Positions 24,748 through 34,284 are shown, numbered from the stretch's first letter. The stretch is DNA of 64,000 bases from Mesorhizobium sp. (GCA_004020545.1 SAQE01000011.1:1-64000); one strand, 5' to 3'. Numbers and translations: made by a program. Notes: generated by a model not told the origin, from the letters alone.

Positions 24748-24792
24748 CGGTTTTCAAGACCGGTGCCTTAAACCGCTCGGCCATCCCTCCAA
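24748..24792. other. attachment site, right (attR): displaced 5' half of tRNA-Ser
   Basis: A 45-bp copy of tRNA-Ser nucleotides 1-43 plus two leader bases, lacking the 3' half, so not a functional tRNA. It marks the right end of the integrated element and the junction with the remnant of a second element. Confidence 0.93.
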
Positions 24793-24863
24793 CTAATTGC
24801 TTTTATTGCGATTCTCTGTTTTTGCCGGACGGCTAAAACAGGCAGTTGCTACGCAATTTGCAA

Positions 24864-24959
24864 CTATTTGGCTTTCCGTTCGCTGCTTATAGCTGCCTGC
24901 AACGCGGCGTCAACTTGCTCGGCCGGATCTGCCTGCATTCCCGGCATGACGTGTGAATA
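24864..24959 (-). pseudogene. C-terminal remnant of a second tyrosine integrase
   Basis: Read on the minus strand, 24959-24864 gives YSHVMPGMQADPAEQVDAAL, then QAAISSERKAK and a stop. It aligns with the end of the intact integrase (YSHVMPGMQADAAEAVDAAI) but differs at several residues, so it is from a related, not identical, element. It begins at the catalytic tyrosine; homology stops abruptly at 24960. It sits behind the right att site as the intact integrase sits behind the left one. Confidence 0.85.
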
Positions 24960-24971
24960 GGGCAATCGCTT

Positions 24972-25861
24972 CTAGGGAAGCGGCAACGGTGTTTCGCTCA
25001 AAGTCCGCAGGTAGGCTATGACGTCTGCGCGCTGCTTTTCGTCCCGTAGACCCGGGAAAATCATATCCGTTCCGGGCAAAGCGAATGCGGGGTTTGCGAT
25101 AAAGGAATTGAGATCCTCAAAGGTCCATGTGCCACCAGCTTCCTTTAGAGTTGACGAATAAGGGACATCGCCTTGTGAAGCCTTCGGTCGCCCGACGACG
25201 CCCCACAGATTGACCCGTTTGGGAATCTTGAGGCTCGGCGATGAAAGATGACAGGCCCCGCACGTGCCGTCGAAAATTTCCTTGCCCGATTCAGCGCTTG
25301 CCGATGCAAGTTTTGCCGATATAGGCGCAATGGCCGGTCGTCCGGCGCCGTGACTGCGCAAATAGGCCACGACGTCTTCGTGACGACTGAGTTTGGCCAA
25401 ATGTATGGGCGGATTTCCGTTCGACGTCAGTGCGTTGACGTCGGCTCCAGCGTTCACAAGGTGGATGACGCATTGGAGGCAGCCTTTCTCGGCAGCCACG
25501 TGCAGCGGGGTTTGCGATTTCGCCACCTGATTTGGATTGGCCCCACGGTCGAGCAGCAGCTTCACGATGTCAGCGTAGCCACCCTTGTTGGCCGCGTAGA
25601 GCGGCGTTCTTTGCAACTGACGGGCAGGTTCATGTCCGCCCCGCGATCGATCAGAAGCTTCGCTATTTCGACATTCCCGCCTTCGCAGGCGATATAGAGC
25701 GCCGTAACACCGTCAACTTCGTTGACAGCGGCGCCCTTGTCCAAGGCGGAAGCCACCCCTGCGACGTCGCCATGTTTGACAAGATCACCCAGGCTGCTTG
25801 CGTGGGCGGGCAGGGTAAAGAGCCAAAGGACCCATAGAAGCCATATGTGTCGCTTGGTCAT
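24972..25861 (-). pseudogene. ankyrin repeat-cytochrome c protein, frameshifted
   Basis: Two frames form one protein. The first (25861 to about 25610) gives a signal peptide (MTKRHIWLLWVLWLFTLPAH) and the first ankyrin repeats, ending GADMNLPVS. The second continues LQRTPLYAANKGGYADIVKL with further repeats and then a class I cytochrome c: haem site CGACH, and DMIFPGL for the methionine ligand. A one-base shift near 25610 breaks it. The intact protein would be a periplasmic cytochrome. It lies beside the integrase remnant. Confidence 0.8.
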
Positions 25862-26583
25862 TGTGTCCTCCCGATGCGTTTGCGACTTCTAACTGCGAGA
25901 AGGATCGTCGGTGGCGCGAGGCGTTTGCCCGCGTGCAATCACGCAGCCGACCGACTTCACTGCTCGGAAAAGCGCGGAAGGTTGGTTCGCATTGCGGCAC
26001 CGGCTCCCCTGCACAAAGAAGAATTTTAGCAGATGCTTATTTAAAGGCCAAGGAGCACGCGGCGGCCCTTTGGGCTATGGGGGGAGGCGCAGACAAGGCC
26101 CGGTGGCTTCGGCTTCCGCGCCTTCCAGTCTAGTGGCAAAAAAGTCACGCGGCTTTAATATGCGGCGCTTCAACCAGGGCGCGCTTATTATCCATTTTAG
26201 CGAGGCGTACCGTCTTTCCCGCGAGGGGCAAACGGGGGCCACTGGAGCGCTCGCTGCGACAAACGTAGCGGGCGCTTCCCATCGCGCGATAGCGATCCCC
26301 CACCATCTTCACGAGGCGCTCGTCCCGGTGGCCGATAGGGCCGCGATGCCGGCGGACCGTGAGCATTCCCATCCTCAGTGTGTCGCGCCAAGACATGTCA
26401 ATCGTTGTGAGCGGCAGGCGGCTCGAACCTTGCCATAATCTCGCCCGGTTCCGGCCATAATCGATTAACATCGTGATAAGCAATTCCTGTGCACAAAGGG
26501 ATTGGGGATCAAAGTGTTGCTGGCATTCGCGGGCGCTTTGGCTCCGACTGGTGGCGGCGAGACTGTAGGGGACAATCGAAAAC
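25862..26583. other. 722-base stretch without a confident gene
   Basis: One minus-strand frame, 26145-26396, would encode an 83-residue basic protein (MSWRDTLRMGMLTVRRHRGP...) but has no ribosome binding site or known family. The promoter of rlpA is expected in the last 150 bases. Probably scar tissue between the element remnant and core genes. Confidence 0.4.
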
Positions 26584-27849
26584 ATGCAGACCTCGGCGCG
26601 CCCGCGTCTTCGTCGCGCTCCTGCTTTCGCGCTGTGCGCCCTGTCGGTGGTCCTGCTTGCCGGCTGCACATCCACGCCGCAGCCGAAGGCGATGCTCGAC
26701 AAGCGGCCGCGCTCCAAGGAATATTTCGCCGAATCCGAGTATGGCGTGAAGGCCAGCCCGCGCGTTGCCTTCATGCGGCGCGGCGGCGGACGCGACCAGC
26801 TCGGCAAGCCATACCAGGTGCGCGGCAAGTGGTACTATCCGAAGGAAGACAGGCACTACGCCAAGGTGGGTCTGGCCTCCTGGTACGGCGACGCCTTCCA
26901 CGGCCGGCTGACCGCCAATGGCGAAGTCTACGACACGGCGCAACTGACGGCGGCGCATCCGACCATGCCGCTGCCGAGCTATGCCCGCGTCACCAATCTC
27001 GAGACCGGCAGTTCGGTCATCGTGCGCGTCAACGACCGCGGCCCATATCATGAGGGCCGCATCATTGATGTCTCGGAACGAGCCGCGCAAATGCTCGATT
27101 ATGGCAAGGTCGGCACCGCAAAGGTGAAGGTCGAGTATGTCGGCCGGGCGCCGCTCGACGGCAATGACGACCAGTATCTTGTGGCCTCTTACCATCCCGG
27201 CAACAGGCGGCCTGATCCGTCCGATGGGCTGCCGACCGGCGTGATGGTCGCCATGAACGGCCCATCGCCCAGCCTGTCGGTAAGCGATGCGCCTCCAGCG
27301 GCCGTGCCGTTCCCCGGCCAGTTGACCAATTCGGGGCAGGCTTTTGCCGCGCAGCCTGGTCTGTCGGCGCCGTCTGAGCAACCGGCGATGTCGGCGCAGA
27401 CGCCGGGCGCCAGCGATGTCGTGCTGCCGGATTTCGGGCCGATCGTGCCGGAGCGGCCGGAGTTCCGGCTGCCGCAGAATTCACCCTTTGCCATGGCCTC
27501 GCTGTCCTACGCGGATGAGCGGGTCAAGCGTGCCGATGCCTTCGCCGCGCTCGACGCCAACGGCATGTCGCCGGCCGACATCCTGCAATCGTGGAAGAAA
27601 TCGAACCGCCAGGAACAGGCGCCGGGCTCGGACTATGTCGCCGCCGGTTCCTTCGACGACGCCACCGAAGCAAAGCGCGTAGCGGCGGCCCTCGAGCCGT
27701 TCGGCAGGACCGAAATCCAGCGCACCGAGCTCGACGGCGACGACTGGTATGCGGTCAACGTCTATCCGGATGGCCATGGCAGCATCGACGATGTGCTGCA
27801 GGCGGCCTGGTCGCACGGCGCGCCGGACGCATTGGTTGTGCGAAACTGA
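26584..27849 (+). CDS. rlpA: septal ring lytic transglycosylase RlpA-family lipoprotein
   Basis: 421 residues. Lipoprotein signal peptide with the lipobox LAGC (Cys28). The double-psi beta-barrel RlpA domain (about residues 98-185) has GLASWYGDAFHGRLTANGE, MPLPSYARVTN and VRVNDRGPYHEGRIIDVS, including the catalytic-type Asp and the family RGP. After a Pro/Ala-rich linker, a C-terminal SPOR-like domain (about 350-418) binds denuded peptidoglycan at the septum. It cleaves glycan strands lacking stem peptides. It heads a core cluster with dacF, tmk, holB and metG. Confidence 0.92.
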   Translation: MQTSARPRLRRAPAFALCALSVVLLAGCTSTPQPKAMLDKRPRSKEYFAESEYGVKASPRVAFMRRGGGRDQLGKPYQVRGKWYYPKEDRHYAKVGLASWYGDAFHGRLTANGEVYDTAQLTAAHPTMPLPSYARVTNLETGSSVIVRVNDRGPYHEGRIIDVSERAAQMLDYGKVGTAKVKVEYVGRAPLDGNDDQYLVASYHPGNRRPDPSDGLPTGVMVAMNGPSPSLSVSDAPPAAVPFPGQLTNSGQAFAAQPGLSAPSEQPAMSAQTPGASDVVLPDFGPIVPERPEFRLPQNSPFAMASLSYADERVKRADAFAALDANGMSPADILQSWKKSNRQEQAPGSDYVAAGSFDDATEAKRVAAALEPFGRTEIQRTELDGDDWYAVNVYPDGHGSIDDVLQAAWSHGAPDALVVRN

Positions 27850-27920
27850 TCAATTTCGCGCGCGCCGTTGATACGGCCGAAAAAACCCTGATAGCTTGGC
27901 CCCGCTGGGGTATTCTTTGC

Positions 27921-27968
27921 GCAATTCCGGACGGAAAAACCGCTCGGCGCTTTTCCTGGAATTGCTCT
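27921..27968. repeat. rhizobial-type palindromic intergenic repeat, copy 2
   Basis: Same palindrome as 2946-2994: GCAATTCCGGACGGAAAAAC opens it and TCCTGGAATTGCTCT closes it. It fills most of the 135 bases between rlpA and the D,D-peptidase gene and could form a stem-loop in a joint transcript. Confidence 0.7.
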
Positions 27969-27984
27969 GATTGGGTCGACATTC

Positions 27985-29163
27985 ATGCAGTTCCGCGTCT
28001 TTCAGCCTTTCGCCGGACTTGTGGGATTGGCGCTGATGCTGTTTTGCGCGGTGCCGGCGAGCGCGCAGCTTTTCGAAACCAAGGCGAGCCAGGCCTTCAT
28101 GATCGATGCCGATACCGGCACGGTGCTTTTCTCCAAGGATGCCGACAAGCCGATCCCGCCGGCTTCCATGGCCAAACTGATGACGATGGAGGTGGTCTTC
28201 AACGCTCTCAAGGCGAAGCGGATGACGCTCAACGACACTTTCGTCGTCAGCGAAAACGCCTGGCGCACCGGCGGCGCGCCGTCGGGAACCTCGACCATGT
28301 TCGCCAAGCTCAAATCGGCGGTCCGAGTCGAGGATTTGATTCAGGGCGTGACCGTGCAGGCCGCCAATGACGGCTGCATCGTGCTTGCCGAAGGCATGGC
28401 GGGCTCGGAGGCGAATTTCGCCGCGCAGATGACCGAGCGGGCCCGCGAGCTCGGCCTCTCGAAATCGACCTTCGTCAATTCGACCGGCCTGCCGGCGGAC
28501 GGCCAGCAGACGACGGTGCGGGAACTGACGATGCTGGCGCTGCATATCTGGCGCGACTATCCGGAGTTCTTCCACTATTACGGCCAGCCGGATTTCACCT
28601 GGAACAAGATCGCCCAGCGGAACCGCAATCCGCTTTTGGCCATGGGCATCGATGCCGATGGCTTCGTGGCCGGCGCGAGCGAGTCAGCCGGCTTCGGCAT
28701 TGTCGGCACGGTCAGCCACAGCGGCATCCGCGTGATCGCGGCGCTGAGTGGGCTGGCGAACGATCGCGAGCGTTCCGAAGAGGCGCGCAAGCTGCTCGAT
28801 TGGGGTTCGCGCTCCTTTCAGAAGACCGAAATCTTCGCCAAGGACGAGGTGGTCGGAGAAGCGCAGGTTTTCGGCGGTGCCCGATCCGGCGTGGCCTTGA
28901 AAGCCAAGGGCCCGGTGGACATCTTTCTGCCGATAGCCAACCGCGACAAACTGACCGCCAAGATCGTCTATGACGGTCCGGTGGCGGCGCCGGTGGAGGA
29001 GGGGCAACCGGTCGGGGAATTGCGCGTTTGGATAGGCGACACGCTCAGCCAGCGGACGCCGCTTTTCGCCGCCGAGAAGGTCGAGGTCGGCACGCTGCCG
29101 CAGCGTGCGCTCGACGCCGCCAAGGAACTCGCTGTCGGCTGGCTGCGTCAGAAACATTTGTGA
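27985..29163 (+). CDS. D-alanyl-D-alanine carboxypeptidase-family (S11) protein with altered active site
   Basis: 392 residues, secreted (signal peptide ending ASAQ). The fold is the DacF/PBP5 type: SxxK is present as SMAK (Ser61, Lys64). The SxN motif reads AAN (126-128; serine replaced by alanine), and KTG reads VAG (228-230). In active S11 peptidases these three motifs form the penicillin-binding site. It is therefore either strongly impaired, altered in substrate or non-catalytic. A C-terminal PBP5_C-like beta domain (about 285-380) is intact. Core position between rlpA and tmk. Confidence 0.88.
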   Translation: MQFRVFQPFAGLVGLALMLFCAVPASAQLFETKASQAFMIDADTGTVLFSKDADKPIPPASMAKLMTMEVVFNALKAKRMTLNDTFVVSENAWRTGGAPSGTSTMFAKLKSAVRVEDLIQGVTVQAANDGCIVLAEGMAGSEANFAAQMTERARELGLSKSTFVNSTGLPADGQQTTVRELTMLALHIWRDYPEFFHYYGQPDFTWNKIAQRNRNPLLAMGIDADGFVAGASESAGFGIVGTVSHSGIRVIAALSGLANDRERSEEARKLLDWGSRSFQKTEIFAKDEVVGEAQVFGGARSGVALKAKGPVDIFLPIANRDKLTAKIVYDGPVAAPVEEGQPVGELRVWIGDTLSQRTPLFAAEKVEVGTLPQRALDAAKELAVGWLRQKHL

Positions 29164-29238
29164 TCGGGCAGGCTCGTGGACCTTTTGCCGGACGGGAGCT
29201 ATGACAGCGGCCAGCGCGAGCAAAGGCATTCTCAGTTG

Positions 29239-29910
29239 ATGAGCGGATTTTTCATCACCTTCGAAGGCGGCGAAGGAGCAGGCAAGTCGACGCAGATCGA
29301 GCGGCTGGCGCGGCGCATGCGCGCCAAGAAGTACGAAGTGCTGGTCACGCGCGAGCCGGGCGGCTCGCCGGGCGCCGAAGCGGTGAGACATGTGCTTTTG
29401 TCGGGTGCCGCCGAGCCCTTTGGCCCGAAGATGGAGGCGATCCTGTTCGCCGCCGCGCGCTCCGACCATGTCGAGCAGGTGATCCGGCCAGCGATCGAAC
29501 GCGGATCGATCGTGCTCTGCGACCGCTTCATCGATTCCTCTCGCGTCTACCAAGGCGTCACCGGCGGGCTCGATCCGGATTTCATGGAGGCGCTGGAAGC
29601 CGTCGCCATCAACGGCTTGGTTCCCGACATGACGCTGATCTTCGATATCGACCCGGCCGAAGGCCTGAAGCGCGCGACGGCCCGCCGCGGCGTGGGGGAC
29701 AGCGCAGACCGTTTCGAGAAGGAAACTTTAGCCATCCACCAGCGCCGGCGCGAGGCTTTCCTGGCGATCGCCGAGGCGGAGCCGGATCGCTGCATTGTTA
29801 TCGATGCGGCGGCCGATCCCGAAACGGTGGAGAACGTCGTCACCGCGGCCGTGTTCGCGGTGCTGGAAAAGCGGATGCGGGTGCAAAGCAAGCAGGCGGC
29901 GCCGGCATGA
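29239..29910 (+). CDS. tmk: thymidylate kinase
   Basis: Phosphorylates dTMP to dTDP. About 223 residues from the ATG at 29239; the frame is open 21 codons earlier, but [18 protein letters not shown] is the usual start. Features: P-loop GGEGAGKS, the DR(F/Y) motif in [15 protein letters not shown], and the LID with [15 protein letters not shown]. The stop overlaps the holB start by four bases, so the two are co-translated. Confidence 0.95.
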   Translation: MSGFFITFEGGEGAGKSTQIERLARRMRAKKYEVLVTREPGGSPGAEAVRHVLLSGAAEPFGPKMEAILFAAARSDHVEQVIRPAIERGSIVLCDRFIDSSRVYQGVTGGLDPDFMEALEAVAINGLVPDMTLIFDIDPAEGLKRATARRGVGDSADRFEKETLAIHQRRREAFLAIAEAEPDRCIVIDAAADPETVENVVTAAVFAVLEKRMRVQSKQAAPA

Positions 29911-30962
29911 TCTTCGAACGCATCGCTCCCGAACAGCACGACACGCTGGACGGTGTTCCCGAGCCGTCGGAGACGCCGCGGCTCATCGGCCATGCGCAGG
30001 CGGCGGGCATGCTTGCCGCCGCCTACCGCGCCGGCAAGCTGCCGCACGCGCTGATCCTGACCGGGCCGCTCGGTATCGGCAAGGCGACGCTCGCCTTCCA
30101 TCTGGCGCACCATCTTCTCAAATATCCGAACTTCACGGCCGCGCCCGACACGCTCGCCGTTCCCGACCCGGCATCGTCGCTGTTTCGCCAGATCGCCACC
30201 GGGGCGCATCCTTCGGTGCTGCATCTCACGCGTCCGGCCAACGACAAGACCAAGAGCTTCAAGACGGTGCTCACCGTCGACGAGATCCGCAAGGTCAGCC
30301 GTTTCCTGTCGATGACCTCGCATGACGGCAGCTACCGGATCGTCATCGTCGATCCGGCGGATGACATGAACACCAATGCCGCCAATGCCTTGCTCAAGAA
30401 TCTCGAGGAGCCGCCGGCGCGCACCCTGTTCATCCTGATCGTGCACGCGCCGGGGAGCCTTTTGCCGACGATCCGCTCGCGCTGCCAGATGGTGCGGCTG
30501 ACGCCGCTCGCTGCGGACGAACTGATGGCGGTGCTGGAAGGCATCGAGCCGCCGCCGCCCGACGATCCAGCGGCGCGCGCGGCGCTGGCGGAGCGGGCAG
30601 GGGGGAGCGCCCGCAACGCGATCCTGCTTACCCAATATGGCGGGCTGGAGATCGCCGGCGCGCTCGATGCGTTGGCGGCGGCGCCGAAGTCCGACATTGC
30701 CGCCGCCCATCGCCTCGCCGAGGCGGTCGCCGGCCGCGACCAGGCGATCCAATTCGATATCTTCAATCGGCGAGCGCTCGATCTCTTGTCGGCGGCGGCC
30801 AGCAAAGCAGCTTTAGCCGGCGATCTCGCCAGGGCCAAAACGCTGTCCGAGGCTTGGCATGAGGCGCTGAACACGATATCTGAGGCCGAGACCTACAATC
30901 TCGACAAGAAGCAGCACGCCCTGACCATGATCGATCGCCTGAATTCTGTGATGCGAATGTGA
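29907..30962 (+). CDS. holB: DNA polymerase III subunit delta'
   Basis: Clamp-loader subunit. 351 residues: an AAA+ fold with a modified Walker A ([13 protein letters not shown]), [12 protein letters not shown] sensor region, the [23 protein letters not shown] box typical of delta', and [19 protein letters not shown]. Overlaps tmk by four bases, the usual pairing in Alphaproteobacteria. The C-terminal collar domain ends at DRLNSVMRM. Confidence 0.95.
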   Translation: MIFERIAPEQHDTLDGVPEPSETPRLIGHAQAAGMLAAAYRAGKLPHALILTGPLGIGKATLAFHLAHHLLKYPNFTAAPDTLAVPDPASSLFRQIATGAHPSVLHLTRPANDKTKSFKTVLTVDEIRKVSRFLSMTSHDGSYRIVIVDPADDMNTNAANALLKNLEEPPARTLFILIVHAPGSLLPTIRSRCQMVRLTPLAADELMAVLEGIEPPPPDDPAARAALAERAGGSARNAILLTQYGGLEIAGALDALAAAPKSDIAAAHRLAEAVAGRDQAIQFDIFNRRALDLLSAAASKAALAGDLARAKTLSEAWHEALNTISEAETYNLDKKQHALTMIDRLNSVMRM

Positions 30963-30973
30963 CGGCTTTTTTG

Positions 30974-31008
30974 ATGCATGCCGTTGCCCACTTTTGGGCG
31001 GCATGCAT
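30974..31008. repeat. double stem-loop intergenic repeat (RIME-like)
   Basis: Outer arms ATGCATGCC (30974-30982) and GGCATGCAT (31000-31008), inner arms GCCCA / TGGGC around CTTT. The pattern of a GCATGCC...GGGCGGCATGC double palindrome resembles rhizobial intergenic mosaic elements. It lies between holB and metG. Confidence 0.65.
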
Positions 31009-31088
31009 TGGCCTCGGGATGGCAATCGCCATGCCGATAGGATATCCACCGCCACAACTCACATTCAGACATTCATGACGGTTCATTC

Positions 31089-32639
31089 ATGTCACGCGAC
31101 ACATTCTACATCACGACCGCGATCTCCTACCCGAACGGCAAGCCGCATATCGGCCATGCCTACGAACTGATCGCTACCGACGCGCTTGCCCGCTTCCAGC
31201 GGCTCGACGGCAAGGAAGTCTACTTCCTGACCGGTACCGACGAGCACGGCATCAAGATGCTGCAGACGGCGCGGAAGGAAGGTATTGCGCCGCGCGAGCT
31301 CGCCGACCGCAACGCTGCCGAGTTCAAACGCATGGCGAGCGCGCTCAACGCCTCCAACGACGATTTCATCCGCACCACCGAGGAGCGGCACTATGCGTCT
31401 TCGCAGGCGATCTGGAAGGCGATGGCCGCCAATGGCGATATCTACAAGGGCGGCTATGCCGGCTGGTATTCGGTGCGCGACGAAGCCTATTACGGCGAGG
31501 AAGAAACCGAGGTCCGTGCCGACGATATCCGCTACGGGCCGCAAGGTACGCCCGTCGAATGGGTCGAGGAGGAGAGCTATTTCTTCCGGCTTTCGGCCTA
31601 TCAGGACAAACTGATGGCGCTCTACGAAAGCCAACCCGATTTCATCGGTCCGGCCGAGCGCCGCAACGAGGTCATGCGCTTCGTCAAATCGGGTCTGAAG
31701 GACCTTTCGATCTCGCGCACCACTTTCGACTGGGGCGTGCCGGTGCCCGGCGACGAGAAGCATGTGATGTATGTGTGGGTCGACGCCCTAACCAATTACA
31801 TCACAGGCGTCGGCTATCCGGATGAAAAAGCTGAGAAATGGCGTTTCTGGCCAGCGGATGCGCACATCATCGGCAAGGACATCGTGCGCTTCCACGCCAT
31901 CTATTGGCCGGCCTTCCTGATGTCGGCGGGGATTCCGCTGCCGAAGCGCGTCTTCGGCCATGGCTTCCTGTTCAACCGCGGCGAGAAGATGTCGAAGTCG
32001 GTCGGCAACGTCATCGACCCGTTCACCATGGTCGAGCATTACGGCGTCGACCAGGTGCGCTATTTCTTCCTGCGCGAGGTGCCGTTCGGCCAGGACGGCA
32101 ACTACAGCCACGAAGCGATCGTCAACCGCACCAACGCCGATCTCGCCAATGGCCTCGGCAATCTGGCGCAACGCTCGCTGTCGATGATCGCCAAGAACTG
32201 CGGAGGCGCGGTGCCGAAGCGCGGCGAACTGGCCGAAGCCGACCGGGCAATCCTCGACCAGGCGGTGGAGGCGCTTGGGGTCGCGCGCAAGGCGATGGCG
32301 GAGCAGGGCATCCATCTGGCGCTGGCGGCGATCTTCAGCGTGGTGGCCGAAGCCGATCGCTACTTCGCCTCCCAGGAGCCCTGGGCGCTGCGGAAAACCG
32401 ACCCCGAACGCATGGAGACGGTGCTGTGGACGACCGCCGAGGTCGTCCGGCGGGTGACGGTGCTTTGCCAGCCCTTCATTCCGGCGTCTGCCGCGAAGCT
32501 GCTCGACCTGCTGGCCGTGCCGGCGGACAAGCGCAATTTCGAGCACGTCCACGCCGACCATGCGCTCGTGCCCGGCACGGCCCTGCCGGCACCCGAGGGC
32601 GTATTTCCGCGTTATGTCGAGCAGGACACCAAAGCCTGA
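31089..32639 (+). CDS. metG: methionine-tRNA ligase
   Basis: Charges tRNA-Met. 516 residues, the short form without the C-terminal dimerisation domain. Class I signatures: HIGH (His20-His23 in [12 protein letters not shown]) and KMSKS in [10 protein letters not shown] near residue 300. The zinc-knuckle CxxC pairs are missing, as in many alphaproteobacterial MetG proteins (MetG2 type). The anticodon-binding helical domain follows. The stop overlaps the start of the TatD gene (TGATG). Confidence 0.95.
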   Translation: MSRDTFYITTAISYPNGKPHIGHAYELIATDALARFQRLDGKEVYFLTGTDEHGIKMLQTARKEGIAPRELADRNAAEFKRMASALNASNDDFIRTTEERHYASSQAIWKAMAANGDIYKGGYAGWYSVRDEAYYGEEETEVRADDIRYGPQGTPVEWVEEESYFFRLSAYQDKLMALYESQPDFIGPAERRNEVMRFVKSGLKDLSISRTTFDWGVPVPGDEKHVMYVWVDALTNYITGVGYPDEKAEKWRFWPADAHIIGKDIVRFHAIYWPAFLMSAGIPLPKRVFGHGFLFNRGEKMSKSVGNVIDPFTMVEHYGVDQVRYFFLREVPFGQDGNYSHEAIVNRTNADLANGLGNLAQRSLSMIAKNCGGAVPKRGELAEADRAILDQAVEALGVARKAMAEQGIHLALAAIFSVVAEADRYFASQEPWALRKTDPERMETVLWTTAEVVRRVTVLCQPFIPASAAKLLDLLAVPADKRNFEHVHADHALVPGTALPAPEGVFPRYVEQDTKA

Positions 32640-33433
32640 TGCTCGTCGACAGCCACTGCCACCTCGACTTTCCGGACTTCGCCGAGGAGCGGGGGACAAT
32701 AGTCGCCCGCGCCCTGGCGGCCGGCGTCGGCCGCATGGTGACGATCTCGACGCGCGTGAAGCGCTTTCAGCAAATCGTTGAAATCGCTGAAGCTTTCAAC
32801 GAGGTCTATTGCTCGGTCGGCACTCATCCTCACCAAGCGGCGGAAGAGCTCGACGTAACCGACGACGAGCTGGTGCGGCTTTCCAGCCACCCCAAGGTGG
32901 TGGCGATCGGCGAAGCCGGCCTAGACTATTTCTATGACCACGCGCCGCGTGAGGCGCAGGCGCAAGGGTTCCGCACACACATCGCCGCCGCGCGCCGGAC
33001 CGGGCTGCCGCTGGTCATCCATTCGCGCGATGCCGACGACGACATGGCGGCGATCCTCGAGGACGAGACAGGGAAGGGCGCCTTCCCCTTCATTCTGCAT
33101 TGTTTTTCGTCCGGGCGCAGGCTGGCCGAAGTCGGCGTTGCGCTGGGCGGTTATGTCTCTTTCTCGGGCATCCTGACCTTCAAGAACTCGACCGAGCTGC
33201 GCGCCATCGCCGCCGACGTGCCGCACGACCGTCTATTGGTCGAAACAGACGCGCCTTACCTTGCGCCTGTCCCGCATCGCGGCAAGCGCAACGAGCCCGC
33301 CTTTGTCACGAACACGGCAAAGGTGCTCGCCGAAACCATCGGCGTCAGCGAGGCTGAGGTCGCTGACATCACCACGGAAAATGTCTTCCGGCTGTTCACC
33401 AAGATGCCGCGCCCGGACATGGCGGGCACCTGA
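32639..33433 (+). CDS. TatD family metal-dependent hydrolase (DNase)
   Basis: 264 residues, TIM-barrel amidohydrolase fold. Metal ligands: HCHLD (N-terminus), GEAGLDYFYD, the LVIHSRDADDD histidine, HCFSSG, and ETDAPYLAPVPHRGKRNEP. Relatives are 3'-5' exonucleases acting in DNA repair or RNA quality control. Its ATG overlaps the metG stop, and the MBL-fold gene follows after three bases, so metG-tatD-MBL form an operon. Confidence 0.93.
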   Translation: MLVDSHCHLDFPDFAEERGTIVARALAAGVGRMVTISTRVKRFQQIVEIAEAFNEVYCSVGTHPHQAAEELDVTDDELVRLSSHPKVVAIGEAGLDYFYDHAPREAQAQGFRTHIAAARRTGLPLVIHSRDADDDMAAILEDETGKGAFPFILHCFSSGRRLAEVGVALGGYVSFSGILTFKNSTELRAIAADVPHDRLLVETDAPYLAPVPHRGKRNEPAFVTNTAKVLAETIGVSEAEVADITTENVFRLFTKMPRPDMAGT

Positions 33434-33436
33434 GAG

Positions 33437-34258
33437 ATGAGCGACCGGCTGCGCCTCACAATTCTCGGCTGCGGCTCGTCGCCCGGCACGCCGCGCATCA
33501 CCGGCGACTGGGGCAATTGCGATCCGACCAATCCAAGGAACCGCCGTATGCGCGCGGCGGCCCTTGTCGAGCGGATTGCCGCCGGTGGCGGCCGCACCAC
33601 GGTCGTCATCGACACCGGTCCGGACTTCCGCGAGCAGATGTTGCTTGCCTCGGTCAAACGCATCGATGCGGTCGTCTATACGCATCCGCATGCCGATCAT
33701 ATCCACGGCATCGACGACCTGCGCGGCTATGTGCATGAGCAGCGGCACCGTATCGATATCCATGCCGACGACCCGACGATGGGGCGGCTGCGCCAGGCGT
33801 TCGACTATTGCTTCGACACGCCGCCCGGCAGTTCCTATCCGCCGATCGTCAAGCCGCATCTCATCAACCACGCCAGGCCGGTGGTAATCGAAGGCGAGGG
33901 GGGTCCCCTCACCCTTGAACCGCTGCCGCAGATCCACGGCGATATCATCTCGTTGGGCTTCCGCATCGGCGGCCTCGCCTATTGCCCTGATATCAGCGAC
34001 TTCCCGGCCGCCACGGCAGAGCGGCTGCGGGACCTCGACATGCTGGTCATCGACGCGCTGCAGTACAACACCCATCCCAGCCATCTGTCGCTCGGCCAGG
34101 CGCTGGGCTGGATCGAGAAGCTGGCGCCGAAAAACGCCGTGCTGACGCATATGCACGTACCGCTCGACTACGCCGTGGTGATGGCCGAGACGCCGGCCCA
34201 CGTGGTGCCGGCCCATGACGGCATGGTGATCGAAACTCCTTATGAGTCCGCGTCATAG
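33437..34258 (+). CDS. MBL-fold metallohydrolase (PhnP-like)
   Basis: 273 residues. The metallo-beta-lactamase motif reads THPHADHIHGID, with further ligands at PLPQIHGDI, CPDISDF (aspartate) and a C-terminal HMH. The TILGCGSSPGTPRI opening is typical of a PhnP/phosphodiesterase-like branch. The substrate is likely a cyclic phosphate or nucleic acid, but unproven. Last gene of the metG operon. Confidence 0.88.
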   Translation: MSDRLRLTILGCGSSPGTPRITGDWGNCDPTNPRNRRMRAAALVERIAAGGGRTTVVIDTGPDFREQMLLASVKRIDAVVYTHPHADHIHGIDDLRGYVHEQRHRIDIHADDPTMGRLRQAFDYCFDTPPGSSYPPIVKPHLINHARPVVIEGEGGPLTLEPLPQIHGDIISLGFRIGGLAYCPDISDFPAATAERLRDLDMLVIDALQYNTHPSHLSLGQALGWIEKLAPKNAVLTHMHVPLDYAVVMAETPAHVVPAHDGMVIETPYESAS

Positions 34259-34284
34259 AGACGCTTGTTCATGCGGCTGACAGC

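Larger units (their letters stand above)
10521..24792. mobile_element. 14.2-kb integrative element at tRNA-Ser, phage-satellite-like
   Basis: The element is bounded by identical 45-bp repeats at 10521-10565 and 24748-24792, and its tyrosine integrase lies next to the left one. Contents in order: integrase, RHH-type regulator, divergent excisionase-like HTH, small genes, primase-helicase, repeat cluster (putative origin), coiled-coil protein, Nu1-like terminase small subunit, HEPN protein, small membrane protein, terminase-associated HTH, and a TIGR04255 operon. I found no capsid, tail, large terminase, lysis or conjugation genes. This arrangement resembles phage-inducible chromosomal islands. 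Calling it a satellite is inference; that it is a site-specific integrated element is well supported. Confidence 0.88.

Noticed and set aside
26145-26396. 83-codon basic frame on the minus strand before rlpA
   Set aside because: No ribosome binding site, no family resemblance, and neighbouring frames are equally open.
30963-31088. T-box or SAM riboswitch in front of metG
   Set aside because: The only structure is a double palindrome of the rhizobial intergenic repeat type; no riboswitch core was seen.
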